A DNA stretch of 54,768 bases from Paraburkholderia tagetis (GCF_022213065.1 NZ_JAKLJA010000042.1:1-54768), one strand, 5' to 3'. Shown: positions 25,301 to 33,948, counted from the first letter of the stretch. Notes: generated by a model not told the origin, from the letters alone. Numbers and translations are program-made.

Positions 25301-25783
25301 TCAGGGAGAGGAAGCCGAGGGCGCCGAGCCCGGCACCGCCGATGCGGGAGCCGCAACGGTGCCGTCCTTGCCGTCCGGGTCGTCGGCCTGGAGCGGCTGT
25401 TCGATGCCGGTGCGCACGTATTGCTTGAATGCCGCGCCGGCAGCCCATGGATCGGGTTTGCAGCCGAGCGAGCTGTCGCAATGGGCTGCGAAGCCGATAG
25501 TCGTGCCGTCGCTGTTGTGGGTTCGCGTGATTTCATAGGCGAGAGCGCGCTTGCCGCCGCCGGGTCCGCTGGTCTGGATCAGCGTATCGGTCACGGTCTG
25601 TACTTCGTACTTCGAATTGCCGCGCACCCAGTCCTGGGCGCGTTGCCACCAGATGTCGCACTGCGGCTTGTCACTGCAGGTGAGCGGCGCCGTAGCGATC
25701 TGCATGACGTCGGGGTTGACCTGGCCGCGTGGCGCGCAGGCCGCTAGCGCCGCGCAGAGCAGGATCGGCAGGGTTCGTTTCAT
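25301..25783 (-). CDS. Putative lipoprotein of unknown function
   Basis: The 160-residue product starts MKRTLPILLCAALAACAPRG with a lipobox LAAC, so it is probably an envelope lipoprotein. The mature part has two cysteines in LTCSDKPQCD and two in HCDSSLGCKPD, which may form disulphides, then a tail rich in Ala, Pro and Ser. The start ATG at 25783 follows AGGGAGGAAC at good spacing. I do not recognise a family. The upstream neighbour is gshA on the same strand, 250 bp away. Confidence 0.8.
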   Translation of the reverse strand: MKRTLPILLCAALAACAPRGQVNPDVMQIATAPLTCSDKPQCDIWWQRAQDWVRGNSKYEVQTVTDTLIQTSGPGGGKRALAYEITRTHNSDGTTIGFAAHCDSSLGCKPDPWAAGAAFKQYVRTGIEQPLQADDPDGKDGTVAAPASAVPGSAPSASSP

Positions 25784-26034
25784 CGCGTGGGTTCCTCCCT
25801 GTATGGGCGCGCGTCGCACGCGGCCCGGTCGTCTTGTTGTTGGCATGTGGAGGTGTTCGCGTCGGTCGACGTGGACTGTCCATGAATGATTGGACCGCGT
25901 TCGCACGCCCATGTTTCAAGCAAATGGAATGCCCGAAACACGATGTGCGGGCAACGCGCGGCGCGTTATGCCGCCCGTGCCCAGGCGTGTTTTGCGCCGC
26001 GCAAGCGTCGGCACCAGGCACGCCACGGGCAGGG

Positions 26035-27657
26035 TCAAACGCTGAAGCGGTTGAGCGTGTAGGCGCGATACGCGGTCACGAAGGCGTCGAACGAACCGAC
26101 TTCCTCGCGCTCGAGCTTCGCTTGTTCTTCTAGCGACTCGCGCGCGAGCGCCTCGAATTGTGCCATCGCCTGGGTATCGAGCGGACGCGAGAGGAAATGC
26201 GCCGCATGGCGCTCGCTTTGCGTGAGCGCAAATTGCAGGAAGGATTGCTGGTTATCGCGCATCGTCTGCAGCACGCGCGCGGAAGGCGTGAGCGACACAT
26301 CGGCGAGCTTCGCGCGCTGCGCCGCGAGCGAGCGCGCATGCTCGTCGCTACCGTGCAGCGCGTCCAGCACGGCTGCACTGCGCTCGATCTTCGAGAGCAG
26401 CTCGGCGGCCCAGTCTTGCAGCGAGACCGTGTCGTTGCCGCGCTTGAGTTCGAGGCCTGGGCGGCGCCCTTCCTTCGTGACGAGGCCGAAGTTTTCGTTC
26501 GCCTGCGCGTAATCGGCCGCGGGCAGCTGCGGACTGTCTTCGAGCGCACAGGTGAGCAGATAGGCGTCGAGAAAGCGCGCAGCTTCGAGCGAAATGCCGG
26601 TGGGCTCGAACGGATCGATGTCCATGCAGCGCACCTCGACGTATTGCACGCCGCGCGCGGCGAGCGCATGCAGCGGCCGCTCGCCCGGATACGTGACGCG
26701 CTTCGGACGGATCGTCGAATAAAACTCGTTTTCGATCTGCAGCACGTTGGTGTTGATCTGCACCCATTCGCCGTTGCGATGCGTGCCGATGGCCTCATAC
26801 GGCGGATACGGCTGGCTCACCGCCTGCGCGAGCGCGTCGAGGTAGCCCGTCAGCGTGTCGTAGTCGGCGTGCAAGGCGGACTGGCCCGTGGTGTTCGAGT
26901 AGCCGAGGTCGCTCATGCGCAGGCTCGTCGCGTACGGCAGATAGAGCGTGTTCGCGTCGAAGGTGTCGAGCGCATGCGCGCGGCCGCGCAAGAAGCGCGC
27001 GTCGAGCGCCGGCGAGGCGCCGAACAGATACATCAGCAGCCAGCTCGTGCGGCGGAAGTTGCGGATCAGCGCGAGGTAGCGCTCCGACTGGTAGTCGGTC
27101 TGCGTGGCCGCCGACTGCTCGTGCGTGTGCAGCACGCGCCACACTTCTTCGTTAAGCGAATAGTTGTAGTGGATCCCCGCGATGCACTGCATGGTGCGAC
27201 CGTAACGCAGCGCAAGCCCCATGCGGTAGACGTACTTGAGGCGGCCGATATTCGAGCTGCCATAGCGTGCGATGGGGATGCCGTCGTCGGTATCGGGCAA
27301 GAGGCCCGGCATCGATTCGTTCCACAGCATCTCGCCGTCGCGCGCGAGCGTGGCATAGACAAAGCGATGGAGTTCGTCGAGCTTCTCGAGCGTGATGGAC
27401 GCGTCGAGCTCGGCGGGCGTGATGATCTCGATCAGCGCTTCCGAATAATCGGTCGTGAGCGACGGATGCGTGAGCGCCGAGCCGAGCGCCGCCGCATGCG
27501 GCGTCATGGCGAGCCGGCCGTCGCGCGTCACCCGCAGGCTTTCCTTTTCGATGCCGCGCAGACCGCGCGTGAGCGCGTCGCGGTGCGGCCCGGCGCTCAG
27601 CACGGAAAGGCGCTGCGTGAGAACGTCGTTCGTGCGTGTAGAGGTCGTGTCTGGCAT
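26035..27657 (-). CDS. gshA: Glutamate-cysteine ligase
   Basis: This enzyme joins glutamate and cysteine using ATP, the first and limiting step of glutathione synthesis. The 540-residue product matches the E. coli-type (class 1) GshA: RGIEKESLRVTRDGRL near the N-terminus, then the central motifs CIAGIHYNYSLNEEVW, SDLGYSNTTGQ and YVEVRCMDIDPFEPTGI. The ATG at 27657 (MPDTTSTRT) is chosen; the frame extends 25 residues upstream without family sequence. It stands alone between the lipoprotein gene and alkA. Confidence 0.95.
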   Translation of the reverse strand: MPDTTSTRTNDVLTQRLSVLSAGPHRDALTRGLRGIEKESLRVTRDGRLAMTPHAAALGSALTHPSLTTDYSEALIEIITPAELDASITLEKLDELHRFVYATLARDGEMLWNESMPGLLPDTDDGIPIARYGSSNIGRLKYVYRMGLALRYGRTMQCIAGIHYNYSLNEEVWRVLHTHEQSAATQTDYQSERYLALIRNFRRTSWLLMYLFGASPALDARFLRGRAHALDTFDANTLYLPYATSLRMSDLGYSNTTGQSALHADYDTLTGYLDALAQAVSQPYPPYEAIGTHRNGEWVQINTNVLQIENEFYSTIRPKRVTYPGERPLHALAARGVQYVEVRCMDIDPFEPTGISLEAARFLDAYLLTCALEDSPQLPAADYAQANENFGLVTKEGRRPGLELKRGNDTVSLQDWAAELLSKIERSAAVLDALHGSDEHARSLAAQRAKLADVSLTPSARVLQTMRDNQQSFLQFALTQSERHAAHFLSRPLDTQAMAQFEALARESLEEQAKLEREEVGSFDAFVTAYRAYTLNRFSV

Positions 27658-27936
27658 TGAAGGCAGGTCGGGCTCTGGCCGGCGACGCCGTGCTGCACGC
27701 GCCGCCGACAAGGGATTTTCAGTAGCGGGCACTTTAACATCTCGCCGAAAGACCTGCTTGAGGCCCTTTCGGACGGCATTTAGCGGCTGGCCCGGCGGTT
27801 CGCGCCGTGGCCCGAGGGTGCCTCAGAACGCCCGATGTTGCCCCCCTCTTTGCCGGGTATGCGAACCGGCGGGCGTCTGGCGCGCTCGCGCTGGCATGAG
27901 CGCGAGCGCCACGATCGATCCGGTGTTGTGGGGACG

Positions 27937-29037
27937 CTAGCCGCCGCGTGCCGCGCCGGCGCGATCGGCAATCTCATTCCACAGGTGCATCGCGGCATAG
28001 GCGCGCCAGGGCCGCCACGCGTCGGTGCGTGCGCGCTGCTGCGTGGCGCGCACGAGCGCGGGGTCGCGCGCGGCGATGGTCTGCATGAGCACGAGGTCGG
28101 TGGCGGGCCACGCATCGCTGTCACGCCACGCACGCATCGCCACGTACTCGACCGTCCAGGGACCGATACCAGGCAGTGCGAGCAATCCGGCGCGCATGGC
28201 GTCGAGGGTGGCGCGCTCGGCGGCGGCGTCGATGCTGCACTCGCCACGAGGACTGCGCCGTCTGGCGGCTGCGCGAGGCGCGGCGTCGTGCGCCGGGGTG
28301 GGCTCCAGAGGACGTCTCGGGGTGATTTCCGGGATACTTTCGGGGCTACGTTCGGGGTTCCGTTCGATAGCCAGCTCGCCGCTCGCCACGGCCGCAGCGA
28401 ACCCCTGTAGCGCGGCCACCCGTTTGCCTGGCATGCCGATCCCGGCAAGATCCGCGGCGGCGAGCGCTGCCGGCGTTGGAAAGCGCCACGCCGTGCGCGC
28501 GTGCGGGTGGCCGTCGATGCGCTTGCCCACGCGCTCGACGAGGCGGCCCACGATGGTCGTCGCGGCTTTCACGCTCACCTGTTGGCCGACAATCGCGCGC
28601 ACCACGAGTTCGAAACCCGACCACGCGCCCGGCACGCGCAATCCCGGCGCGGCGGCGACGAGCGGAGCGAGCCACGGATCGGCGGCGAGACCCTCGCCGA
28701 TCGCGACCGGATCTGCGTGCACATCGAAGATGCGTGCAAGCGGCACAGCAAGCGCGGCCGCATGAGCACTCACCGCCCCGTCGATCTCGACGACGAGGCA
28801 GCGCTTTCGCGCATGGCGGCGCACGGCGAGCGTGCCGCTCGCGCCGTTGAAGTCGATCGCGCGCAGCCACGCGCCGTCCTCCACGGCTTCGACGCCCGGC
28901 GTCGCACGGCCAGCCAGAAAGCGCAGCATGCGCGGCCAGTCGTAGGGGGCGCGAAACGGCAACTCGAGGGTGGCGCCGGGCTCGGGCACGGCGGCGTTTC
29001 GCGGTTGTTTCGGTTCGTTCGGCAGGACGGCGCTCAA
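27937..29037 (-). CDS. alkA: DNA-3-methyladenine glycosylase II (AlkA)
   Basis: AlkA removes alkylated purines from DNA to start base excision repair. The 366-residue product has the AlkA N-terminal domain (residues 20-110) and the helix-hairpin-helix/GPD domain with LPGIGPWTVEYVAMRA. A catalytic Asp follows in DSDAWPATDLVL. An unusual insertion of about 40 residues, made of ERNP, ERSP, ESIP and EITP-type repeats, sits inside the glycosylase domain just before the hairpin. The gene overlaps the ada stop codon (ATGA), so the two repair genes form a translationally coupled pair, probably induced by methylated Ada. Confidence 0.93.
   Translation of the reverse strand: MSAVLPNEPKQPRNAAVPEPGATLELPFRAPYDWPRMLRFLAGRATPGVEAVEDGAWLRAIDFNGASGTLAVRRHARKRCLVVEIDGAVSAHAAALAVPLARIFDVHADPVAIGEGLAADPWLAPLVAAAPGLRVPGAWSGFELVVRAIVGQQVSVKAATTIVGRLVERVGKRIDGHPHARTAWRFPTPAALAAADLAGIGMPGKRVAALQGFAAAVASGELAIERNPERSPESIPEITPRRPLEPTPAHDAAPRAAARRRSPRGECSIDAAAERATLDAMRAGLLALPGIGPWTVEYVAMRAWRDSDAWPATDLVLMQTIAARDPALVRATQQRARTDAWRPWRAYAAMHLWNEIADRAGAARGG
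28294..28365 (-). repeat. Six degenerate 12-bp units in alkA
   Basis: On the coding strand, units such as GAACGGAACCCC, GAACGTAGCCCC, GAAAGTATCCCG and GAAATCACCCCG occur six times in frame, each encoding a four-residue unit ending in Pro or Leu. They expand a loop in the glycosylase domain. A similar 12-bp array occurs at the end of the neighbouring ada gene. Confidence 0.75.
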
Positions 29038-30305
29038 GCGGTGGTCTCCGGCGTGCTGGTGGTGCGACCGCGCTTTGAATCTCGCTTCGGGTTTTGCTTT
29101 GAACCGGGTTTCGAACCTTGCTTCGAGCCATGCGGCGGCGGGTTATCGGCTTGGGTTGCGGCCCGCGCCGTGGCCGCTATGCGGACTTCGCCCGCGCGTG
29201 CCTCGGCGTCGATGAGCGCAGCCTTGCGCGCGAGCCCCCAACGGTAGCCCGCGAGCGCGCCGCCCTTTTGCACGACGCGGTGGCACGGAATCGCCAGCGC
29301 CACCGGGTTCGACGCGCACGCGCTCGCCACGGCGCGTACCGCGCGCGGCGCGCCGAGCGTTTCGGCAATCTGCGTATAGCTGCGCGTCTCGCCATACGGA
29401 ATGCGCTGGAGCGCGTCCCAGACGCGCTGCTGGAACGCCGTCGCGGCAATGTCGAGTGGCAGTTCGATATGTTCGCGGCGACCATGCAGATAGGCGTCGA
29501 TCTGCGCGACGAACGGCGCGAGTGCCGCCGTGTCCTCGATGCAGCGCGCGTTCGCGAAGTCGGTGGCGAGGCTCGCGCTCAGCGCGCCCGGATCGTCGCC
29601 GAACGCGATCCGGCAGATGCCCTTGTCCGTCGCCGCGATCAGCACGCGCCCGAGCGGGGTGACCGCGCCCGCATAGCGGATCGTGAGCCCCGCACCCTTG
29701 CGGCGGAACGCCGACGGCGCCATGCCCAGCTCGCCCGCCACGCTCTCGTAGAGCCGCGACGACGAGTTGAAGCCGGCGTCGGCGCTCGCACGGGTGACGT
29801 CAGTGCCTTGCGCGAGCGCATCGCGCAGCACGGCGCCGCGGCGCGCCGCCTGATATTGGCGCGGCGAGACGCCCAGCACGCGCTTGAAGAGGCGCTGCAG
29901 ATGGAACGGGCTCAGGTGCGCGGCCTCGCCGAGTTGCGCGAGCGTGAGGCGCGCCTGCGGATCGGCGTCGAGGGCGGCGCAGGCGCGCCGAACGATCTCG
30001 AGCTCGCGCGGCAGGCCGCCGGGGCGGCAACGCTTGCATTCGCGGTAGCCGGCCGTGCGCGCGGCGTCGGCATCGGCGAAGAACTCGACGTTCTCGCGGC
30101 GCGGCAGCCGCGATGCGCAGGACGGGCGGCAAAACACGCCGGTCGTGCGCACGCCGTAGAAAAACTGGCCGTCGGCACGCACGTCGCGCGCCTCGATGGC
30201 GGTCCAGCGCTCGTTATCGGTGGTGAATGCGGAGGCCGACCCGGAGGCCAGCACGGTGTCGAAGGCGGCGAGTTCGTCGCGCGCGACGGTCGAGATGGCA
30301 TTCAT
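29034..30305 (-). CDS. ada: Bifunctional Ada: methyl-DNA repair and transcriptional activator
   Basis: Ada removes methyl groups from DNA and, once methylated on its N-terminal cysteine, activates repair genes. The 423-residue product starts with the zinc domain (GVRTTGVFCRPSCASR, then YRECKRC). An AraC helix-turn-helix region follows (HLSPFHLQRLFKRVLGVSP). Next is the O6-alkylguanine transferase domain with its PCHR active site in NPVALAIPCHRVVQKGG. The C-terminus has an extra tail of Gly-Ser-Lys-Pro repeats not typical of Ada. ATG 30305 is chosen; the upstream frame has no family sequence. alkA follows in a 4-bp overlap. Confidence 0.95.
   Translation of the reverse strand: MNAISTVARDELAAFDTVLASGSASAFTTDNERWTAIEARDVRADGQFFYGVRTTGVFCRPSCASRLPRRENVEFFADADAARTAGYRECKRCRPGGLPRELEIVRRACAALDADPQARLTLAQLGEAAHLSPFHLQRLFKRVLGVSPRQYQAARRGAVLRDALAQGTDVTRASADAGFNSSSRLYESVAGELGMAPSAFRRKGAGLTIRYAGAVTPLGRVLIAATDKGICRIAFGDDPGALSASLATDFANARCIEDTAALAPFVAQIDAYLHGRREHIELPLDIAATAFQQRVWDALQRIPYGETRSYTQIAETLGAPRAVRAVASACASNPVALAIPCHRVVQKGGALAGYRWGLARKAALIDAEARAGEVRIAATARAATQADNPPPHGSKQGSKPGSKQNPKRDSKRGRTTSTPETTA
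29070..29129 (-). repeat. Five degenerate 12-bp units at the 3' end of ada
   Basis: On the coding strand, GGCTCGAAGCAA, GGTTCGAAACCC, GGTTCAAAGCAA, AACCCGAAGCGA and GATTCAAAGCGC follow one another in frame and encode GSKQ, GSKP, GSKQ, NPKR and DSKR. This gives Ada a basic, flexible tail. The period matches the array in alkA. Confidence 0.75.
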
Positions 30306-30518
30306 TTCGTGACTCCCGGAAAGGGCGAATTCGATGGTCCCACTGTAGCGGCTTGCACGCATGCTGGCCTGCCGGATCTTGCGCTGTCGTTCGGGTCGTT
30401 TAGACAATCAGGCCCCGTTTGCGTGCCGCCTTCGCCCCTCACTGCGAGGCGCCTGCCATAGAAACGCGACCCAAGTGCGGCAATTTGGCACTATTGCGGG
30501 TTTTCCCTTAAAAACTTG

Positions 30519-30547
30519 TTGCATCGCGTCAGGCCGCTGTGTATAGT
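30519..30547 (+). promoter_or_regulatory. Strong sigma-70-like promoter of a small RNA candidate
   Basis: TTGCAT, exactly 17 bp, then TATAGT matches four and five of six consensus positions. Transcription would begin near 30553 and meet a terminator about 60 bases later, with no room for a normal gene. The motif is seen; promoter activity is inferred. Confidence 0.65.
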
Positions 30548-30552
30548 GGTTC

Positions 30553-30614
30553 CTGTCTCCTCCATGTCTCCTCCTGATATGGATTAAGCCCGCTCACAGC
30601 AGCGGGCTTTTTTT
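30553..30614 (+). ncRNA. Small RNA candidate with tandem anti-Shine-Dalgarno motifs
   Basis: Between a strong promoter and an intrinsic terminator lies about 60 nt of intergenic sequence. It contains two copies of TGTCTCCTCC (30554-30563 and 30565-30574) separated by one base. UCUCCUCC is complementary to Shine-Dalgarno sequences. A 5-bp stem, TCCAT (30561-30565) with ATGGA (30579-30583), places the second motif in a 13-nt loop. A GCCCGC/GCGGGC terminator follows. This is the architecture of trans-acting RNAs that block ribosome binding, such as the rhizobial cuckoo group and a Burkholderia relative as I recall them. No protein-coding sense is visible. Confidence 0.6.
30586..30614 (+). terminator. 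Rho-independent terminator of the 30.55 kb small RNA
   Basis: AAGCCCGCT and AGCGGGCTT form a stem around CACAGC-type loop bases and are followed by seven Ts. The only plus-strand promoter close upstream is the one at 30519-30547, and ada upstream is on the other strand. So it terminates a very short transcript. Confidence 0.85.
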
Positions 30615-30737
30615 CGTCCAGTGATTTTGTCAGCTCTGCTGGCGCGGTTTACAGCGCTCGCACTTCTCCATTTTCCGCCTGATCTCCCTCTCCTACACTG
30701 GGTAGATCGTGCGCACGCACACCGCTTCGGGAGAACC

Positions 30738-31148
30738 ATGCATATCCAGATTCGCGAAATCGATCACGTCGTCATCCGAGCGGCCGATCTCGCCGCCATG
30801 ACCCGCTTCTATTGCGACGTGCTGGGCTGTCGCGTCGAGCGCGAGGAGCAAAAGTTGGGGCTGGTGCAATTGTGCGCAGGCCGCTCGCTCGTCGACCTCG
30901 CCGCGATCGGCGGAGCGCTCGACCGCGATGGCGGCGCGGCGCCGTCGGGCGCGGCCGGCAACATGGATCATCTATGTCTGCGCGTGGAGCCGTTCGACGG
31001 CGAGGCGCTCAAAACGTGGCTCACGCAGATGGGCGCGCGCCCTGGCGATGTGGTCGAACGCTACGGTGCGGAAGGTCTCGGGCCTTCGTTGTACCTGTTC
31101 GATCCCGAGGGCAACATGGTCGAGCTGAAAGGGCCGCCGGTGCGCTGA
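30738..31148 (+). CDS. VOC-family (glyoxalase-like) metalloprotein
   Basis: This 136-residue protein has a single vicinal-oxygen-chelate fold: IDHVVIRAADLAAMTRFYCDVLG at the N-terminus, DHLCLRVEPFDG in the middle and LYLFDPEGNMVELKGPP at the end. The first-strand His, the central His and the C-terminal Glu fit metal ligands. VOC enzymes include glyoxalases, dioxygenases and antibiotic-resistance proteins, and the substrate cannot be told here. ATG 30738 follows GGGAGAACC. It lies downstream of the small RNA terminator. Confidence 0.85.
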   Translation: MHIQIREIDHVVIRAADLAAMTRFYCDVLGCRVEREEQKLGLVQLCAGRSLVDLAAIGGALDRDGGAAPSGAAGNMDHLCLRVEPFDGEALKTWLTQMGARPGDVVERYGAEGLGPSLYLFDPEGNMVELKGPPVR

Positions 31149-31239
31149 TTGCCGCGCAGGCGGCAATCCGGCCCGCCCTGGCCACCTGGCCCAGGTACGC
31201 GAGCGGGCGCTGGGGCCGCAAGCCCCGCCCGCTGCGCAA

Positions 31240-31794
31240 TCAAACGTTCTCGGGCGCTTTCAGGACGGTCCATTCGACCGCCACCGGCTCGCTCGTGGTG
31301 TTGCCGATCCACGCGGCGTGGTCCTGCACCGTGCACTGCAGGCGCATCGTCCGTTCGGCCAGAGCCCCGAGCGATGCCGCCACCTCTTCGCCCAGCGACC
31401 AGACGGTCACGTTGCGCAGCCGTTCTACCTTGCTGCGCACACCCTGCCACCAGATATCCGAGGTGCGGCCGCCGTAGGCGATCACGATCACCTCCTCGGC
31501 ACGCCCGCTCGCCTTGGCGATGCGGCGCTCGTCGGGCTGCCCCACCTCGATCCAGGTCTGCACCGCGCCGGTGTAGTCCTTGCACCAGAGATCGGGTTCG
31601 TCGGTGTCCGACAGACCCTTGCAGAATTCGAGACGCTCGCTGGCGAAAAGCGCGAATGCGGCGATGCGCACCATCATCCGATCATTGGTTTCGGACGGAT
31701 GGCATGCGATCGTGAGCGCATGGTCGGCGTAGTAATGCCGGTCCATGTCCGCGATCTGCAGTTCTGTCTTGTAGATTGTCGATTTGAGTGCCAT
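31240..31794 (-). CDS. yaeQ: YaeQ family protein
   Basis: This 184-residue protein matches YaeQ over its full length, including MALKSTIYKTELQIADMDR, ADHALTIACHPSETNDRMM, the DLWCKDYTG segment and WIEVGQPDERR. YaeQ has a PD-(D/E)XK nuclease-like fold and has been linked genetically to RfaH-related phenotypes; its activity is unsettled. It appears monocistronic and converges with the VOC gene. Confidence 0.93.
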   Translation of the reverse strand: MALKSTIYKTELQIADMDRHYYADHALTIACHPSETNDRMMVRIAAFALFASERLEFCKGLSDTDEPDLWCKDYTGAVQTWIEVGQPDERRIAKASGRAEEVIVIAYGGRTSDIWWQGVRSKVERLRNVTVWSLGEEVAASLGALAERTMRLQCTVQDHAAWIGNTTSEPVAVEWTVLKAPENV

Positions 31795-32177
31795 ACCGAG
31801 TCCCGCGCGAATTCCGCGCCGCGCAAAAGCCGCACATGATAGCGAGTTTCCAGCACATGCTGTGCCGCATTCATCGGACGGCGGCGTGCCGGATCATCGC
31901 GATGGTCAATCGCGAAAATGACGGCGCAATGACGGGACTGAGGCTAGCGGACTGATTGAATCCGGACCAAGGCCGGATTAATGGCTGGGTTGGTAGCTGG
32001 ATTGAAAGCCCGAACGGGGCTCGCAAGCCACGTAGCGCGCGGGGCGCAAAGCCCGCCGCGCGGAAGGCGAACTGTTGGAGAGCGGGGAGCCGGCGCAACA
32101 GGTGCGTCACGGCCTATTCGCTTGCGACGCGTAGAAGCCAGCGGCCCGCGGCCGCGCTGGCCTCTAGTGCGCCTGCA
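31795..32177. other. Intergenic region upstream of yaeQ
   Basis: These 383 bases show no convincing gene. Frames through them translate to low-complexity Arg/Ala/Pro sequence. The yaeQ promoter is expected near the left side. The middle (31950-32000) has repeated GGxCxGGATT motifs but no clear structure. Confidence 0.4.
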
Positions 32178-32519
32178 TCACTCCTTGATGAAGCGATCGG
32201 TGGTCCAGAGTCCCTGATCGTCTGCGTTCGCCGCATTGACGAACTCGACGTCATGACCCACCACGCGCACCACGCGGAACGATTGATTCTCGGGCGTCGA
32301 GAGGCAGCGGTAATCGGCGAAATACTCCTGCATCTGCTGATGCTCGCCGGCTTGGTCGTGCATGGATACCGCGTCGAGCTTGTCCTTCGAGAGGCAGCCA
32401 TACGAACCGGGCTTGAGTTGCACGGTTTGCTGCGGCTTCACGACGAAATCCTGCGCCTGGGCGGAAGCGGCGCAAAAGAGACCGGCGGTGAATGCGGTCA
32501 TCGCGAATAGCATTTTCAT
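32178..32519 (-). CDS. Small exported protein of unknown function
   Basis: The 113-residue product has a clear signal peptide (MKMLFAMTAFTAGLFCAASAQA) with cleavage before QDFVVKPQQ. The mature 90 residues contain a cysteine in SYGCLSKDKL and one in DYRCLSTPEN, likely a disulphide, and no membrane segment. It is probably periplasmic. ATG 32519 is chosen because it begins the signal peptide and has AGGAGACAACC just upstream. I do not recognise a family. The gene stands alone. Confidence 0.75.
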   Translation of the reverse strand: MKMLFAMTAFTAGLFCAASAQAQDFVVKPQQTVQLKPGSYGCLSKDKLDAVSMHDQAGEHQQMQEYFADYRCLSTPENQSFRVVRVVGHDVEFVNAANADDQGLWTTDRFIKE

Positions 32520-32954
32520 GGTTGTCTCCTGTCTTATCAGAGCTGGCACTTTACGGTTTACGCCGATCCCGTATAGCGCTGCAGCCTTATACCCAGGTTA
32601 GCTATGTATTTAACTTCTACGCACGACACACGTTTTTCAATCTAGAAGACCACAAGAAGACTGCAAGAAGAATTTGTGTGCAAGCGCAGCATTGCGGGCC
32701 AAACGCGAACCAAAGGCTTCGGAATAAGCGTCTCAGTGCGAATCCCGGGCATATGACGCGGCGCACATAAAGTCGAAGCTCGCACACTCGAACGCAAGGC
32801 CATTTAGCCAGCAGATGCAGAATAAAAACGATGCCAGCCTCGTACAGAAGCCATCTGCTTCTACCTCGCGTCCGGTGCCTAAAGCGCGTCCTCGCCTTCG
32901 CTTGCGCTGCGGCAATCTTCGTGGATAAATCGGGCTTCCCTACCGGAGAAACCC
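32520..32954. other. AT-richer divergent intergenic region
   Basis: These 435 bases separate a minus-strand gene from the plus-strand LysE gene. The stretch 32590-32720 is clearly poorer in GC than its surroundings. No reading frame has protein character and no terminator is visible. Promoters for both neighbours should lie here. The LysE ribosome site CGGAGAAA is visible just before 32955. Confidence 0.4.
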
Positions 32955-33581
32955 ATGACCCTCGCCCACTGGCTGCCGTTCGCGATCGCGTCGGCCATCC
33001 TCGTTGCCATTCCCGGACCCACGGTCCTGCTCGTCGTCTCCTACGCGCTTGGGCATGGGCGCCGCTACGCGCTGGCGACGACCGCAGGCGTTGCGCTCGG
33101 CGACTTCACCGCGATGACGGCATCGATGCTCGGCCTCGGCGTGATCCTTGCCGCCTCCGCAGCGCTTTTTTCGATGCTCAAGTGGGTCGGCGCCGCGTAT
33201 CTGATCTATCTGGGCATCAAGCTCTGGCGCGCGCCGGTCATCACGGCGGATGCGCCCGATACCTCCGAAACCCGCACGGGCCGGATCTTCGCGCACGCCT
33301 ACGCCGTCACCGCGCTCAACCCGAAGAGCATCATTTTCTTCGTTGCGTTCGTGCCGCAGTTCATCGACCCGCATACGGCCGCGCTGCCGCAGATCGTCGT
33401 ATTCGAGGCCACATTCCTCGCACTCGCCACGCTCAATGCGTTCGGCTACGCGGTGCTCGCGGCTGCGGCCCGCAAGGCGGTGCGCAGCCCGCGCGTGCAG
33501 CGCCTCGTCAATCGCACGGGCGGTTCGCTGCTGATCGGCGCAGGGCTTTTCGCTGCCGTCTGGAAGAAGTCGGCGGCCTGA
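32955..33581 (+). CDS. LysE/RhtB-family amino-acid exporter
   Basis: This 208-residue inner-membrane exporter is of the LysE superfamily, which exports amino acids or their analogues. About six membrane helices are visible. The N-terminal family motif is LVAIPGPTVLLVVSYALGHG, followed by GVALGDF and the central LNPKSIIFFVAFVPQFI. The length is normal. ATG 32955 follows CGGAGAAACCC. No divergent LysG-type regulator is present. The substrate is unknown. Confidence 0.92.
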   Translation: MTLAHWLPFAIASAILVAIPGPTVLLVVSYALGHGRRYALATTAGVALGDFTAMTASMLGLGVILAASAALFSMLKWVGAAYLIYLGIKLWRAPVITADAPDTSETRTGRIFAHAYAVTALNPKSIIFFVAFVPQFIDPHTAALPQIVVFEATFLALATLNAFGYAVLAAAARKAVRSPRVQRLVNRTGGSLLIGAGLFAAVWKKSAA

Positions 33582-33786
33582 GCGAGCACAACTGCCTGAA
33601 CGCCATGGGCGCGCGCCTTTCAGCTTGACATTTCAACTTGGGATTTCCACCTGGGCATGCGCGCTGCTGCACGTGGTTCGTGCGGCGGCCAACCTTCGCT
33701 CACTAGAACGGGTAGTCACCCGTCGCGCAAGCTGTGGCTTTCCGGCTACAATGGAATCGCAACCGCTTGACAACCAGGAGGTTATC

Positions 33787-33948
33787 GTGATCGAGCACGT
33801 AATACTGGGCGCGTTTCTGGTTATTCCCCTCGTCATTGTCGTTTTCCTGTTTTCGGACGAAATCCTCGAGGAGCATAGGCAGCGCGTGGAAGCGGGGGCT
33901 CCTCATATCGACTGGCGTCATCCGCTGCGCAGCATCCTGCACCACTGA
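33787..33948 (+). CDS. Small single-pass membrane protein
   Basis: The 53-residue product starts at GTG behind AGGAGG with five-base spacing, the best ribosome site in this stretch. It has one strong membrane helix (ILGAFLVIPLVIVVFLF) followed by an acidic/basic segment (SDEILEEHRQRVEAG) and a His/Arg-containing tail (HIDWRHPLRSILHH). The upstream in-frame sequence lacks protein character. The small size and clean ribosome site suggest a real microprotein. I do not recognise a family. Confidence 0.65.
   Translation: MIEHVILGAFLVIPLVIVVFLFSDEILEEHRQRVEAGAPHIDWRHPLRSILHH

Noticed and set aside
26158..27660. 500-codon plus-strand frame opposite gshA
   Set aside because: gshA on minus has full family motifs. 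The plus frame is arginine/valine-rich low-complexity shadow.
30306..30737. Small protein gene before the VOC gene
   Set aside because: Frames such as 30361-30546 lack a ribosome site and protein character. The promoter-terminator pair better supports a noncoding RNA.
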